Notes under the pieces: model-generated
What the model was told of the DNA's origin: nothing
Databases searched by the model: none
The model's input: only the letters and a program-made list of their open reading frames with translations
Assembly: GCA_002737725.1 (NCBI GenBank)
Contig: NSIP01000004.1
Coordinates: 151,534-215,533, forward strand
Source of the DNA: Rhodospirillaceae bacterium
Lineage (GTDB): Bacteria > Pseudomonadota > Alphaproteobacteria > Rhodospirillales > Rhodospirillaceae
Direction of reading: 5' to 3'
DNA: 64,000 bases
Position numbers and translations under genes: made by a program
In this document: in pieces, positions 52,333 through 60,891 of the stretch
Layout of the letters: every line of letters begins with the position of its first letter
Position numbering within the stretch: position 1 is the first letter of the stretch

Positions 52333-52509
52333 CGCCTGCTTGCCTTAAGGTCCGTCTCGACCCAAAATCACAATTGGTCTTTAGACTGTGTGCAACCCGA
52401 CCAAGCCCTAAATCATTCTTATCCCATCGTCGCATACTGCAGATGTGTTGCCAAAACCTTGAAGCCTGCCTTTTACCACCCCTGACCCAGACCATTCGCG
52501 CTAAACCCC

Positions 52510-55329
52510 ATGCGCTATAGATCCAGCCGCCACATGCTTCGACGCCGCGAGTCCTTGTATGGCCAAGTGGCGCGTGGGCTGATGTGGACGCTGGCCGCCG
52601 TGCTGGCATTGGTCGGGCTCGTGCTGCTGTTTTCAGCCCCGTTGGCAGAACTCGTGGCGGGCCGAATGCTGGCCGCGCGTGGCCTGGGGCCTGTCAGCAT
52701 CGACATCACCAGGCTTGATCCCAGCGGCGTCAGTATTAGCAAACTCAGCGTTTTGGGCGGTGCGGCTAAAGTTTCTGAAATCGACGTCAGCTATAACTGG
52801 CGCGAGGTAATGCAAGGCCGGCTCGATGCCATCCGCATCGATGGGCTGGATGCCAAAATCGACTGGGCGGCTGATAGCGCGGTCAGTCTTGGCACCTTCA
52901 AGATTTTCCCAAGGCCCGCGCCCAGTGAAACACCGCCAAGCCCCGAAACCAAACCCGAGCCTGCAACGACCGCCGAGCCAAGCCCACCGCCTGCTGACAC
53001 AATCCCTGCGCCCACCGACAAAGGCCCGCCGATTAATTCGTTGATCATCGCCAACTCCCGCTTAGTCGTGGCTTTGCCGAGCGGTGAGATTGTGCTGCCC
53101 TTGGCGGTAACCGCCGCCCAAGACACCAATGGTCGGGCCATGGATGTCAGCGTGACGGGAAACGGAAAGGGCGTTGAGCTCAGCGCCTCGTTCAGCGCGG
53201 TGGTGTCTGCGGGCAAACCAGCCCAAGGCGCGGCTACATTTACCTATAAAATCTCTGCCCTCACGTTGCCCGGCCTGGCCGAAGCCATCAGCGGCGAAAG
53301 TGCCGTGAAGGTCAGCTTCGATGCTAAAGGGGCCAGGGCCGAAAATAGCCAAGCTGAGATGATATTCACGCTGCCCAAAGCAGCTCAGAGCAACCCGCTG
53401 GGGTTTGATTCATCGCGACCCATTAAGCTGACATTGGGCGGTATAAATAGCCGACTATTTGATTTTAGTATTGATCGCACCTTGCGAATCCCCCGGGCCA
53501 AGGTGGACGCCGCCTTCACGGTCGCCAGCGGGGGCTCAGAACTACGCGCGATCTTCAAGGGTTGGGTCGATGTGCCCCTGGCCAACGCGGCTGGAGAACG
53601 AAGCGACCCAGAAGATTTTAACTTCGAGCGTATCGGCATAACCGCGCGCCAATTGCCCATATCCGGCGGTGCGGTCGATGGCTCGTTGATGTTGCTCGAT
53701 CTCAAAGGCCCCGTTGCGGTGGCCGAGGGCCGCGTGGCGGGGAACCTCAAGGGCCTAGGGATGGCCGAGATTGCCGACCGAATTGAGAGCAACTTAGCCG
53801 CTGGGTTTCGGCTCGATGGACTGTCGATGTCCTTCGATGTGAAGGACCTTTGGCTGGAAGCCGAGAACCTGAAACTGGGGACAAGCTTTGCCCAGGGCAT
53901 CAACCGTGCGCAGCTCGATACTGCCGCCAAGTCAGCGCAGCAAATCAATGTGGTCTTCAGCAGTGCGGGCGGAACCACACTGACCACCGACTTAGCGCTT
54001 TCTGGCAGCTTACCTAAAATCATCACCGATGCGGCGCAGCCTCCAACCATCGCCACACTCGCCCTGCCCAAGCTGACGTTAGCGGGCTACCTCACGCAGG
54101 CTGGTGATGACCTCAGGGGCAGCATCAAGCTTGCCCTGGCCGAGGGGAAACTGACGCATCCATTTGTCGGTTTGGCCGACATCGCCGCTGAATTGGGCTT
54201 CAATGGTAAGTCACTGTCGGGGCCCCTTTCGGCCCTGCTGCTCGAATCGGCCGATCCTAACCGGCCCAAGTCCCTAGATCGGCGTGGCGCATCGTTAAAC
54301 TCGAATATAATTGTAAGTTCAGAATCTATTGATATTAAAGGAAATATTACATCAGGTTCAGGCGTAAATATTGGCACCTTCAGCTATGCGCAGAAAGGCC
54401 AAACACCCGGCACGGCCAGCCTCAAAATTCCGCCGCGCACATGGGAGGCGGCACCCTCGTTTCTTGATGCCTTTGGGCCGTTGGTGGCGCTGACCAGCAC
54501 CACGGGCACATTCGGGTTGGAGATGAGTGCCACACCCACGGCGAAGGACTCGATCAGCGGTGCCATCAAACTCAACCTGGCCGACTTCGGTTTCAGCTCC
54601 GGCGAGCTGTCGATGAAAGGCCTCAACACCGACATCGAGCTTGATCAGATCCGACCGCTTCGGGCGAAGTCCCCGCAGCGAATATCTTTTGGTCAATTGC
54701 TGGCGGGCATCCCTTTTGACGATGGCGATTTCACCATTGCCCTTCCCGGCGATAATACGGCGGTCGTGTCCAAAGCCGATATGATGCTGGCTGGCGGCAC
54801 CTTAACCGGGCGTGATTTAATTTTGCACATCGATGATAAAGACCAAGCCTTTATTATCGATGTCGCCAACGTCGATTTGGGTACATTGGTGCCAGCCTTT
54901 GCCACCGATGGTCTGGTCGCCTCGGGCAAGATGTCGGGGCGCCTTCCCCTGCGGTTAAATAATAGCCGACTATTTATTGAACGGGGGCGGCTGAGCGGAC
55001 GCAACGGCGATATCCGCTATTCGCCCACTACAACCCCTGCCGCCTTGGCCCAAGGTGGGGGGACTATTTTGCTACAGGCGTTGGCAGACTTTAAGTACGA
55101 CGAGATCACGGCCAACCTGAATGGCGATGTCACCAAGGACTTAGAGGTGGGGCTGACCTTGAAGGGCCGCAACCCCAGCCTTTATGGCGGCTACCCCATT
55201 GAGTTTAACCTCAGCCTCGATGGCCCACTTAATCGTCTCGTGCGCGACGGACTATCAGGCTATCGTATTGCTGACTACATCAAACAGCGGTTAGAGCAAC
55301 AAGGGCTCAACCCCGACAGCCCAAACTAG
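52510..55329 (+). CDS. YdbH-like AsmA-family intermembrane transport protein
   Basis: A 939-residue protein with one N-terminal membrane helix (LAAVLALVGLVLLFSAPLAEL) followed by a long beta-rich periplasmic region. Residues 130-175 are a proline/threonine-rich linker. The C-terminus has the YdbH/DctA signature: ITANLNGDVTKDLEVGLTLK, GRNPSLYGGYPIEFNLSLDG and LVRDGLSGYRIADYI. In E. coli YdbH, YhdP and TamB form lipid conduits between membranes; the same is inferred. A short AT-rich patch at 54290-54365 contrasts with the rest. MmcQ/YjbR gene follows after 11 bases. Confidence 0.87.
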   Translation: MRYRSSRHMLRRRESLYGQVARGLMWTLAAVLALVGLVLLFSAPLAELVAGRMLAARGLGPVSIDITRLDPSGVSISKLSVLGGAAKVSEIDVSYNWREVMQGRLDAIRIDGLDAKIDWAADSAVSLGTFKIFPRPAPSETPPSPETKPEPATTAEPSPPPADTIPAPTDKGPPINSLIIANSRLVVALPSGEIVLPLAVTAAQDTNGRAMDVSVTGNGKGVELSASFSAVVSAGKPAQGAATFTYKISALTLPGLAEAISGESAVKVSFDAKGARAENSQAEMIFTLPKAAQSNPLGFDSSRPIKLTLGGINSRLFDFSIDRTLRIPRAKVDAAFTVASGGSELRAIFKGWVDVPLANAAGERSDPEDFNFERIGITARQLPISGGAVDGSLMLLDLKGPVAVAEGRVAGNLKGLGMAEIADRIESNLAAGFRLDGLSMSFDVKDLWLEAENLKLGTSFAQGINRAQLDTAAKSAQQINVVFSSAGGTTLTTDLALSGSLPKIITDAAQPPTIATLALPKLTLAGYLTQAGDDLRGSIKLALAEGKLTHPFVGLADIAAELGFNGKSLSGPLSALLLESADPNRPKSLDRRGASLNSNIIVSSESIDIKGNITSGSGVNIGTFSYAQKGQTPGTASLKIPPRTWEAAPSFLDAFGPLVALTSTTGTFGLEMSATPTAKDSISGAIKLNLADFGFSSGELSMKGLNTDIELDQIRPLRAKSPQRISFGQLLAGIPFDDGDFTIALPGDNTAVVSKADMMLAGGTLTGRDLILHIDDKDQAFIIDVANVDLGTLVPAFATDGLVASGKMSGRLPLRLNNSRLFIERGRLSGRNGDIRYSPTTTPAALAQGGGTILLQALADFKYDEITANLNGDVTKDLEVGLTLKGRNPSLYGGYPIEFNLSLDGPLNRLVRDGLSGYRIADYIKQRLEQQGLNPDSPN

Positions 55330-55340
55330 CAGAACCCGCC

Positions 55341-55805
55341 ATGCGCATTGCAGATGCTTCACTTCCCCGCAAACCCGCAACTGGGGACGACGTAACTAAA
55401 ATGGTTTTAGCCGGTCGCGCCACTGGCTTGCCTGGCATCGAAAAAAGCCTGTGGTTTAATCGGCAGACCCTAAAGGTGCGCGGTAAGTGGTTGGTGTGTG
55501 CGCGCCAAAGCGGCATTTACGTCATGCTCTGCCCGCTGCCGGAAAAAGAAGCGCTGATTGAAGCCGCGCCCGACATCTACTTTGATACCGACCATCATAC
55601 GGGGCGCCACGCCGTGCTGGCCTTCGCTGACAAGATCTCGCCCGAGGACTTAGCCCGGCGCATCGCGCGGGCCTGGTACATTCAAGCGCCCAAAGATATG
55701 CATCCGGTTGTGCCCAAGGCCAAAAAACCGAAAGCCGCACCCAAAGCAAAAAGTGCAACGGCCAAGCCCATAAAAGCCAAACTCCGAAAGACAAAAAAAA
55801 GTTAG
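55341..55805 (+). CDS. MmcQ/YjbR-like protein with basic tail
   Basis: A 154-residue protein. Residues 15-115 fit the MmcQ/YjbR fold: GIEKSLWFNRQTLKVRGKWL, LIEAAPDIYFDTDHHTGRHA and LARRIARAWYIQAP. The C-terminal 35 residues are a Lys/Ala/Pro tail (KAKKPKAAPKAKSATAKPIK) likely to bind nucleic acid. It follows the YdbH-like gene after 11 bases and is probably cotranscribed. Confidence 0.83.
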   Translation: MRIADASLPRKPATGDDVTKMVLAGRATGLPGIEKSLWFNRQTLKVRGKWLVCARQSGIYVMLCPLPEKEALIEAAPDIYFDTDHHTGRHAVLAFADKISPEDLARRIARAWYIQAPKDMHPVVPKAKKPKAAPKAKSATAKPIKAKLRKTKKS

Positions 55806-55828
55806 ACGGGTTCGAGGGGGAGTTTCTG

Positions 55829-56196
55829 ATGATGTTGTCCCCACGCGCCATGCAGTTCTGCTGGCTGGCTTGCTCTGTAGTGATACTATCGGCCTGCGCG
55901 CCGCCCCCTTGGGGCCGCGCACCATCAGCCTCAGCCGCCTGCTTTACAAAGAAGCGGTCCAACAAAAAGAAGCCCAACAACTGCTGCTGAACATTGTTCG
56001 TCAGCGCTATAAGGATCCGGTGCTGTTCTTGGATGTCACCAGCATCTCCAGCGGGGCCAATCGCAGCGTCAATTCCAGTCTGTTGGCCAAAATTTTACCA
56101 TCAGGGCGCGATGAGTTGTCCGAGGGGGTGTGGGGGGCGCAAGTTTCAGCGAAAGCCCCGGCGCAAGCCACGCCGACACAACGCCCGGCCATATAA
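55829..56196 (+). pseudogene. Frameshifted and truncated lipoprotein gene
   Basis: GAGGGGG and ATG 55829 open a lipoprotein signal (WLACSVVILSAC). Just after the lipobox Cys (about 55898) the coding sense moves to another frame: PLGPRTISLSRLLYKEAVQQ, EAQQLLLNIVRQRYKDPVLF, LDVTSISS. The LLLNIVR-x-RY-x-D..FL-V-SIS pattern belongs to a family of larger secretion-associated lipoproteins. The frame ends at 56194, far short of full length. Frameshift plus 3' truncation. Confidence 0.6.
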
Positions 56197-56221
56197 CTGC
56201 CGTCCTCGAAAATTGAAGGCG

Positions 56222-56353
56222 TTACTTCTTCTTCCCAAAGCCGCCGGACTCGACGAGGCGCTTGGCGTAATCGGATTTCGGCGCGCTATCTTTCGGCTTC
56301 TCTTGTTTTTGCTTTTTCTTTTCGCGGCCGCTTTTGCTATCGCCTCTGGCCAT
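56222..56353 (-). CDS. 43-residue lysine-rich protein
   Basis: A small gene with a near-perfect ribosome site (AGGAG five bases before ATG 56353). The product starts ARGDSKSGREKKKQKQEKPK and ends FGKKK, with 14 lysines. Very small basic proteins of this type occur widely in alphaproteobacteria without known function. The strong ribosome site and charge pattern support it as real. Confidence 0.68.
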   Translation of the reverse strand: MARGDSKSGREKKKQKQEKPKDSAPKSDYAKRLVESGGFGKKK

Positions 56354-56457
56354 GGTGGCTCCTGGGTTTGATGTGGTGGGCGCTGGGCTTCTTCGCCGCA
56401 CTCAGGCTAGCGCGTTTATTGCGCAGCGTCACCCGGTCTCTGTCGCTCAGTCGTTGT

Positions 56458-56775
56458 TTAGGTTTGCGGCTGCGTCAGCTTTGGGTCGTTGAGCAGGGCA
56501 TCGATCTCTTTCAACGAGCTGGCGATCAAATCCTGACGGCGCGGATGCTTGGCTTCTGCCGTGGAGGCAAAGAGCTGAAGCAGGTATTTGGCCTTGGCTG
56601 CTATTTCCAGCAACGTCGTGGCCGGGCTGGCATGCAGGTGCATTTCAAGATCGTCTTGCCGAATGCGAATGGCAGCTTGATCGGCTTTCACTTCTTGCAA
56701 ACGACGGCGCACAACAGTGTGGCGCTGGGCATTCATACCTCGATGAGAATCCAGTTCTACAGGCTCATCGGTCAT
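56458..56775 (-). CDS. Hypothetical protein
   Basis: A 105-residue soluble helical protein (VVRRRLQEVKADQAAIRIRQ, ATTLLEIAAKAKYLLQLFA). It starts 17 bases after the end of the next gene upstream and likely forms an operon with it. No family recognised. Confidence 0.65.
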   Translation of the reverse strand: MTDEPVELDSHRGMNAQRHTVVRRRLQEVKADQAAIRIRQDDLEMHLHASPATTLLEIAAKAKYLLQLFASTAEAKHPRRQDLIASSLKEIDALLNDPKLTQPQT

Positions 56776-56791
56776 GAACGCACGCTCTTGA

Positions 56792-57055
56792 TCAGACGGC
56801 TTTCTCAGCCTGCTGGTCTTGGGTTATTTTGTCTTGGACTGTGCGGCGCTTACGTTTGGGCTGTGCTGCTTTTTCAGCAGCAACGCGCAGCGCCACTTCG
56901 CGCTCGGCCGCTTCTTTCGCCATGCGCAAGTCGCGCAGGCGGGTGGTTTTTTCGATGGCTAATACGCGCTCACGCTCGCGCTCACGGAAAAAAATGACGT
57001 CGCGTTGCGTGCTGTCAGCATGAAGTTTTTGGTCGCGTCGCAATGGCTTGCTCAT
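56792..57055 (-). CDS. Hypothetical charged helical protein
   Basis: An 87-residue protein, rich in Arg, Glu and Lys, predicted as one long helix (RERERERVLAIEKTTRLRDL) with a basic stretch PKRKRRT. It precedes the 105-residue gene in a likely two-gene operon behind the second csp gene. Function unknown. Confidence 0.65.
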   Translation of the reverse strand: MSKPLRRDQKLHADSTQRDVIFFRERERERVLAIEKTTRLRDLRMAKEAAEREVALRVAAEKAAQPKRKRRTVQDKITQDQQAEKAV

Positions 57056-57151
57056 ATGGCTGCCCTCGTGATGTGAAGCGATTCAAAACTGCACTAAGAA
57101 GAAGAGATGTAGAAAGCGTGCGCACGAAACTCGCGCGCACGCTAAAAGGGA

Positions 57152-57355
57152 CTACATGCCTTTGAGGTTGGTGGCGGCGGTCTTGCCGCGCTCATCCATC
57201 AGGTCGTAGCTGAGCTTCTGGCCTTCGGCGAGATTGCCAATGCCCGAACGTTCGACAGCCGTAATGTGAACGAACACATCTTTGCCGCCGTCATCTGGCT
57301 GAATGAAGCCGAAGCCTTTTTGCGCGTTGAACCACTTAACCGTACCCGTAGACAT
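57152..57355 (-). CDS. CspA-family cold-shock protein
   Basis: A 67-residue cold-shock domain (STGTVKWFNAQKGFGFIQPD, DVFVHITAVERSG). ATG 57355 follows GGAG at a spacing of nine. It is the closest relative in the window of the csp gene at 40828. A leader with a GC-rich dyad (CGCCGCCCGGCGG region near 57390-57405) lies upstream. Confidence 0.97.
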   Translation of the reverse strand: MSTGTVKWFNAQKGFGFIQPDDGGKDVFVHITAVERSGIGNLAEGQKLSYDLMDERGKTAATNLKGM

Positions 57356-57556
57356 ATTGCCGCACTCCATTGTCATTAAGAAAAATAAAACGCCGCCCGG
57401 CGGATGCGGGGCGGACCTCACGTCAGAATTAGAAAAGTTAATCAGTCCCGTCAAAATGAGATCGAAAGGAAGGGTGAGCACCCATGGGAACTGGTGTACT
57501 CACCCATTAATAGGCCTCATTGGTCCCTTTGGCAAGCCATCAATAGAAATGGCGGT

Positions 57557-57880
57557 TTAAGGGCGTTTTTCGATGCCGCCGAATTGACCTTGGTGGTCAA
57601 TCTCGATGGCGACAATGCGCCCGAACTGAATAGCCGTTCCGCGCCGCACCCAGCCACGGCCTAGCACCAGCCGACCAATCCCATAAAAGCCATGAGATTC
57701 GGCGATGTGGAGTGCCGCGTCCTCGTCGTAGGGTGAGGCAACAGCAGGCTTTGGCAGGGCCTTGGCTACAGCAGACGCAGGCTTTTCCGGTGCCGCCTGA
57801 ACAGCCAATGGAGCCAGCGCAACCAGCAACAGCAACGCGACCATCAGCAATGGCCAGCGGTGATCTGACATCAGAAGCAT
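57557..57880 (-). CDS. Hypothetical secreted protein
   Basis: About 107 residues with a signal peptide (LLMVALLLLVALAPLAVQAA) and an Ala/Pro/Lys linker. A C-terminal 50-residue part (ALHIAESHGFYGIGRLVLGR) is followed by QFGRIVAIEIDHQG, which looks like a small beta domain. The start is unsure: ATG 57880 or 57871. No family recognised. Confidence 0.6.
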   Translation of the reverse strand: MLLMSDHRWPLLMVALLLLVALAPLAVQAAPEKPASAVAKALPKPAVASPYDEDAALHIAESHGFYGIGRLVLGRGWVRRGTAIQFGRIVAIEIDHQGQFGGIEKRP

Positions 57881-57951
57881 AGGGGTTAGTGCAAGCACCC
57901 TCTACATAAGGGCTTTAATTGCGGCGCGCACAACCCCGCGTGCGAGCGACT

Positions 57952-58326
57952 TCAAGCTTTTGCCACCGCGCGCGGGGCCACGCCATCGATAAACTGTTCC
58001 AGTGCCTGCCAATCGGTGAGTTCCAAGTCTTGACCGGCAACGACCCGAACGTTCTTTCGCCAGACGATATATTTCGTCGCCCAGGTTTTGAAGAAGTCGC
58101 ACTGAGCAAATCGGAACGCACCCTCAGCGTGATTAACATGCTTAGGATTCCAACCCGTCTCACGGGCAAAGGCCTCGACACACCGCGCGATGCCTTGCAC
58201 ATCATCGTCATCTTGCCCCGCTGCGGCCAGCGAGACTGAAATAAATGCGCTCGGCATTGCATGCAGTGCCGCGTGATGTTTGCGCGTCGCTCGGCGAATG
58301 TCTTTCAGAACCCGCTCTGCGGGCAC
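57952..58326 (-). pseudogene. N-terminally truncated HemG-like flavodoxin-domain protein
   Basis: The 124-codon frame matches the later part of menaquinone-dependent protoporphyrinogen dehydrogenase-type flavodoxins: MPSAFISVSLAAAG, ETGWNPKHVNHAEGAFRF and QDLELTDWQALEQFIDGVA. The first 50-60 residues, which bind FMN (TxTGxT loop), are absent. Upstream lies an inverted repeat and a piece of another gene, so the front was probably lost by rearrangement. Confidence 0.65.
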
Positions 58327-58342
58327 ATCTGAAACTCATGAG

Positions 58343-58387
58343 TTTTGGTCTCATTTTCGTTCCTCCGTCACTGCGATGAGACCAAAA
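58343..58387. repeat. 12-bp inverted repeat at fragment boundary
   Basis: TTTTGGTCTCAT (58343-58354) and ATGAGACCAAAA (58376-58387) are perfect complements separated by 21 bases. The repeat sits between the truncated HemG-like frame and the MCP tail. Confidence 0.75.
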
Positions 58388-58446
58388 CCCTCCCTTACTC
58401 ACCACCCCAATTCTGTATCATAGGCGCTGACGGCGCACACTCAAAC

Positions 58447-58572
58447 ATGCAAAGCGCTCCGGGCGCAGTGGAAAGCATTGGGGCCAGCCTCAATGAAATC
58501 GTAGCCGCCACAGCGGAAGCCGAGCAGTCTGCCAGGCGAGTGCGTGATGCCTCGTTGGCTATCGCTGCGTAA
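58447..58572 (+). pseudogene. C-terminal fragment of a methyl-accepting chemotaxis protein
   Basis: A 41-codon frame, SIGASLNEIVAATAEAEQSA then RRVRDASLAIAA, resembles the end of an MCP signalling coiled coil. There is no ribosome site, and a good terminator (58605-58635) follows as if from a once complete gene. Confidence 0.45.
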
Positions 58573-58604
58573 TATTTGAAATCCTCTGATCATGAGCGAG
58601 AGAC

Positions 58605-58635
58605 CGGGCCAGATTAAATCTCTGGCCCGTTTTCA
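58605..58635 (+). terminator. Rho-independent terminator
   Basis: Stem CGGGCCAGA/TCTGGCCCG with loop TTAAATC, followed by TTTTCATTTT. Confidence 0.88.
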
Positions 58636-58647
58636 TTTTGGCCCAGT

Positions 58648-59262
58648 TTGATTTACGATTGCTCTCACGACATCACATCAGCCCACAGAGTAAGCCCCTT
58701 GCCCGCCCCGAACCTTCAGCGTCTGAGCATTGGCCCCGAAGACCTGCCGCCCACTTCGCCCTTAGACCTGCGCCGCGCCTGGCGTGCCTCCCACATGGGG
58801 GCTGAAGTTGGTTTGGTCATGGAGCCCGGCGACGTGGAAGGGATTTGCTTTCGTTCCAAAACTAGCGCTGAAACCAAATTCATGTTTGCCGATCTCGATG
58901 CAGCGTGTTGGGCAGCCGCCGTGGACCGGGCCTATGGCCTGGAAACCACCAACGGCGTATCGTTGTTATTCCGATTACTGGCACTGATTGAGATGATGTC
59001 CGAGGCGCGCTGGTTGCAGCCGTTTTTCTCGCTGAGTGGAAAAGACGGTGCGACGCTTCATCCCACCTTGCTTTCCGTTGCCGCCACGGAGCGATTATCA
59101 AAGACCGCAGCGTTCGATCCGCAGAGTTTCAAAGTGGCGATGGGATTAGGCAGCGAGGGAAATGTTCGCTTAGGCGCGATTGAAACCGCGTCAGCGAAAC
59201 GACCGGTAACGCCAAAGCGTAAAGCACCGAAGAAGCAAAAGAAAAAAGCCAAAGCGCGGTAA
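58648..59262 (+). CDS. Hypothetical protein with basic tail
   Basis: A frame of 204 codons; the true start may be the TTG at 58699 (AAGCCCC upstream is weak). The body has LRRAWRASHMGAEVGLVMEP, VDRAYGLETTNGVSLLFRLL and SARW-like helices, and the last 25 residues are basic (KRKAPKKQKKKAKAR). No family recognised. The Lys tail resembles that of the YjbR-like protein at 55341. Confidence 0.62.
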   Translation: MIYDCSHDITSAHRVSPLPAPNLQRLSIGPEDLPPTSPLDLRRAWRASHMGAEVGLVMEPGDVEGICFRSKTSAETKFMFADLDAACWAAAVDRAYGLETTNGVSLLFRLLALIEMMSEARWLQPFFSLSGKDGATLHPTLLSVAATERLSKTAAFDPQSFKVAMGLGSEGNVRLGAIETASAKRPVTPKRKAPKKQKKKAKAR

Positions 59263-59482
59263 ATTGAGTGAAGCTAATCCCGGGTCCGATTGCACCTAGC
59301 AGAGGGGCAGCCTCGGGGAACGCTAGGGGGGCAGCAAGCCGAGCCCGGGGATTTCGCTTATCGGTTAATTCTTTTTTGTCTCAACTCGCTTGTTAAAGCG
59401 GGTGCCCAAGCTTGGCAGGCTTTGGCGTCGGGGAACGGGGCCACCCGCTGTCCTCTCCAGGATTTTATTCAGGGCAAAGAAC

Positions 59483-59590
59483 TCAGACTTGCAGGGCCAT
59501 GGCCACCAGTGACCACAGGTAAACAATCAACAGCAACCCCAGCAGTGCCGAGGCTTCTTTGAGGTAGGTCATCGCGTCGATCTGATTCAT
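59483..59590 (-). CDS. 35-residue SOS-regulated single-pass membrane peptide
   Basis: The product reads MNQIDAMTYLKEASALLGLL then LIVYLWSLVAMALQV: a short cytoplasmic-type amphipathic start and one hydrophobic helix of about 20 residues. ATG 59590 has AAGAGAG eight bases upstream. Its promoter has TTGACA and TATATT with a LexA box exactly between them, and a second LexA box lies downstream of the -10. In Caulobacter the SOS-induced SidA (29 residues, membrane) halts division by acting on FtsW/FtsN. No sequence identity to SidA is claimed; size, topology and regulation match. A longer frame to 59692 would run through the operator and is rejected. Confidence 0.75.
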   Translation of the reverse strand: MNQIDAMTYLKEASALLGLLLIVYLWSLVAMALQV

Positions 59591-59627
59591 GGCATGCACT
59601 CTCTTGTCGTCTATGTTTGAGTCGTAT

Positions 59628-59642
59628 GTTCTTAATTTGTTC
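59628..59642 (-). promoter_or_regulatory. LexA box 2 (GTTC-N7-GTTC)
   Basis: GTTCTTAATTTGTTC on the plus strand is an exact alphaproteobacterial LexA site. It lies 11 bases downstream of the -10 element of the 35-residue peptide gene, around or after the transcription start. Confidence 0.82.
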
Positions 59643-59652
59643 TCGTTGAGCC

Positions 59653-59683
59653 AATATAGAACATAACAGGAACATCGTGTCAA
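59653..59683 (-). promoter_or_regulatory. SOS promoter with LexA box 1 in the spacer
   Basis: On the minus strand TTGACA (59678-59683) and TATATT (59653-59658) are 19 bases apart (18 if CTATAT is used). The spacer contains GTTCCTGTTATGTTC (59659-59673), an exact GTTC-N7-GTTC LexA site. RNA polymerase and LexA would compete directly. Confidence 0.85.
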
Positions 59684-59800
59684 GCAGATCAAATTACAAC
59701 AGCAAGGTGTGGCTGATTTGAGCCAATTTCAGGGCTTTTGCGGATTTTTGCGTCAAAATCGCGGTTGCAAATGCAGGCCTGGCCTGTAAGTCCATGGCCC

Positions 59801-60871
59801 ATGCAAGCTTACCAAAATAAGCCCCCTGCCCTGAGCACCAGTACACTCTCCGTCGCGCCGATGATGGAATGCACCGACCGGCACTTTCGGTTTCTGTTGA
59901 GGCTCATCAGTCGACGCACGCGGCTCTACACCGAAATGGTGACAGCCAACGCATTGGTGCATAGCGCGCGCGCAGGGCGCGACCCCATGCGTTTTCTAGC
60001 CCACCACGCCGATGAACATCCGGTGGCTTTGCAACTGGGTGGCTCGGATCCAACGCTTATGGCTGAAGCTGCTGTGATGGGGGCCAAGGCCGGGTTCGAC
60101 GAGATTAACCTGAACATCGGCTGCCCCAGCGACCGGGTAACCACCGGCAAGTTCGGGGCGTACTTGATGGCCGAGCCCGACTTGGTGGCCACCTGTGTGC
60201 GCGCTATTCGTGAGGCGTTGTCCAAGGTGGGCAGTGCCATACCCGTTACGGTCAAAACCCGCATCGGAATTGATGACCAAGATAGCGATGCATTTTTGGA
60301 TGACTTTGTCGGCCGCGTCACGCATGCGGGCTGCGATACTTTTATCATCCATGCGCGCAAGGCGATTTTGGCAGGCCTGAGCCCCAAGGAAAACCGCGAA
60401 ATCCCGCCGCTGAAATACGCGCGCGCCTACAAACTCAAACGCGATTTCCCAAAACTCACCGTTATCCTGAATGGTGGCGTGAAAACGCTGGCCGAGGTGC
60501 CGCAGCATCTTGCGCATCTCGATGGCCTGATGATTGGCCGCGCCGCGTACGATGCGCCTTATGCTTTTTTCGCCGATGCCGACCGTGTCATCTTTGGCGA
60601 AACTCACGACACGCCGAGCGAAAACGAGATCGCGCTGGCCTATCTGGATTATGCCGAACGTGAACTGGCCACCGGCACCCGCCTTCACCTCATCACCCGC
60701 CACGCCATGGGGCTATTCACCGGCCGCCCAGGTGCGCGGGCCTGGCGCCGGGCATTGTCAGAGGTCAATGGGGCGGGGTCGCCGCACGCGGCGCTTAACA
60801 ATTTGCACACACTTATTGCGCTCAATAATTCGTCCCCCGTGATAGATAAGAGCGATACACTTGCGGCGTAA
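59801..60871 (+). CDS. dusA: tRNA-dihydrouridine(20/20a) synthase DusA
   Basis: FMN-dependent enzyme reducing uridine in the tRNA D loop. Visible are SVAPMMECTDRHFRFLLR (start of the TIM barrel), the catalytic Cys in EINLNIGCPSDRV, VKTRIGIDD, FIIHARKAILAGLSPKENRE (DusA-specific) and NGGVKTLAEV, then GLMIGRAAYDAPY. ATG 59801 gives 356 residues; upstream ATG 59771 and 59738 are possible, without good ribosome sites. Single gene, divergent from the SOS peptide. Confidence 0.95.
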   Translation: MQAYQNKPPALSTSTLSVAPMMECTDRHFRFLLRLISRRTRLYTEMVTANALVHSARAGRDPMRFLAHHADEHPVALQLGGSDPTLMAEAAVMGAKAGFDEINLNIGCPSDRVTTGKFGAYLMAEPDLVATCVRAIREALSKVGSAIPVTVKTRIGIDDQDSDAFLDDFVGRVTHAGCDTFIIHARKAILAGLSPKENREIPPLKYARAYKLKRDFPKLTVILNGGVKTLAEVPQHLAHLDGLMIGRAAYDAPYAFFADADRVIFGETHDTPSENEIALAYLDYAERELATGTRLHLITRHAMGLFTGRPGARAWRRALSEVNGAGSPHAALNNLHTLIALNNSSPVIDKSDTLAA

Positions 60872-60891
60872 GCGTTTGCGCCTCGTCGGGC

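Noticed and set aside
53385..54071. 228-codon minus-strand frame
   Set aside because: Antisense to the YdbH-like gene; Ser/Pro-rich composition typical of a reverse frame.
59591..59692. Longer start for the SOS peptide (69 or 68 codons)
   Set aside because: It would be translated from the LexA operators and promoter upstream of any plausible transcript start.
59996..60703. 235-codon minus-strand frame
   Set aside because: It lies wholly antisense to dusA, whose motifs are unmistakable.
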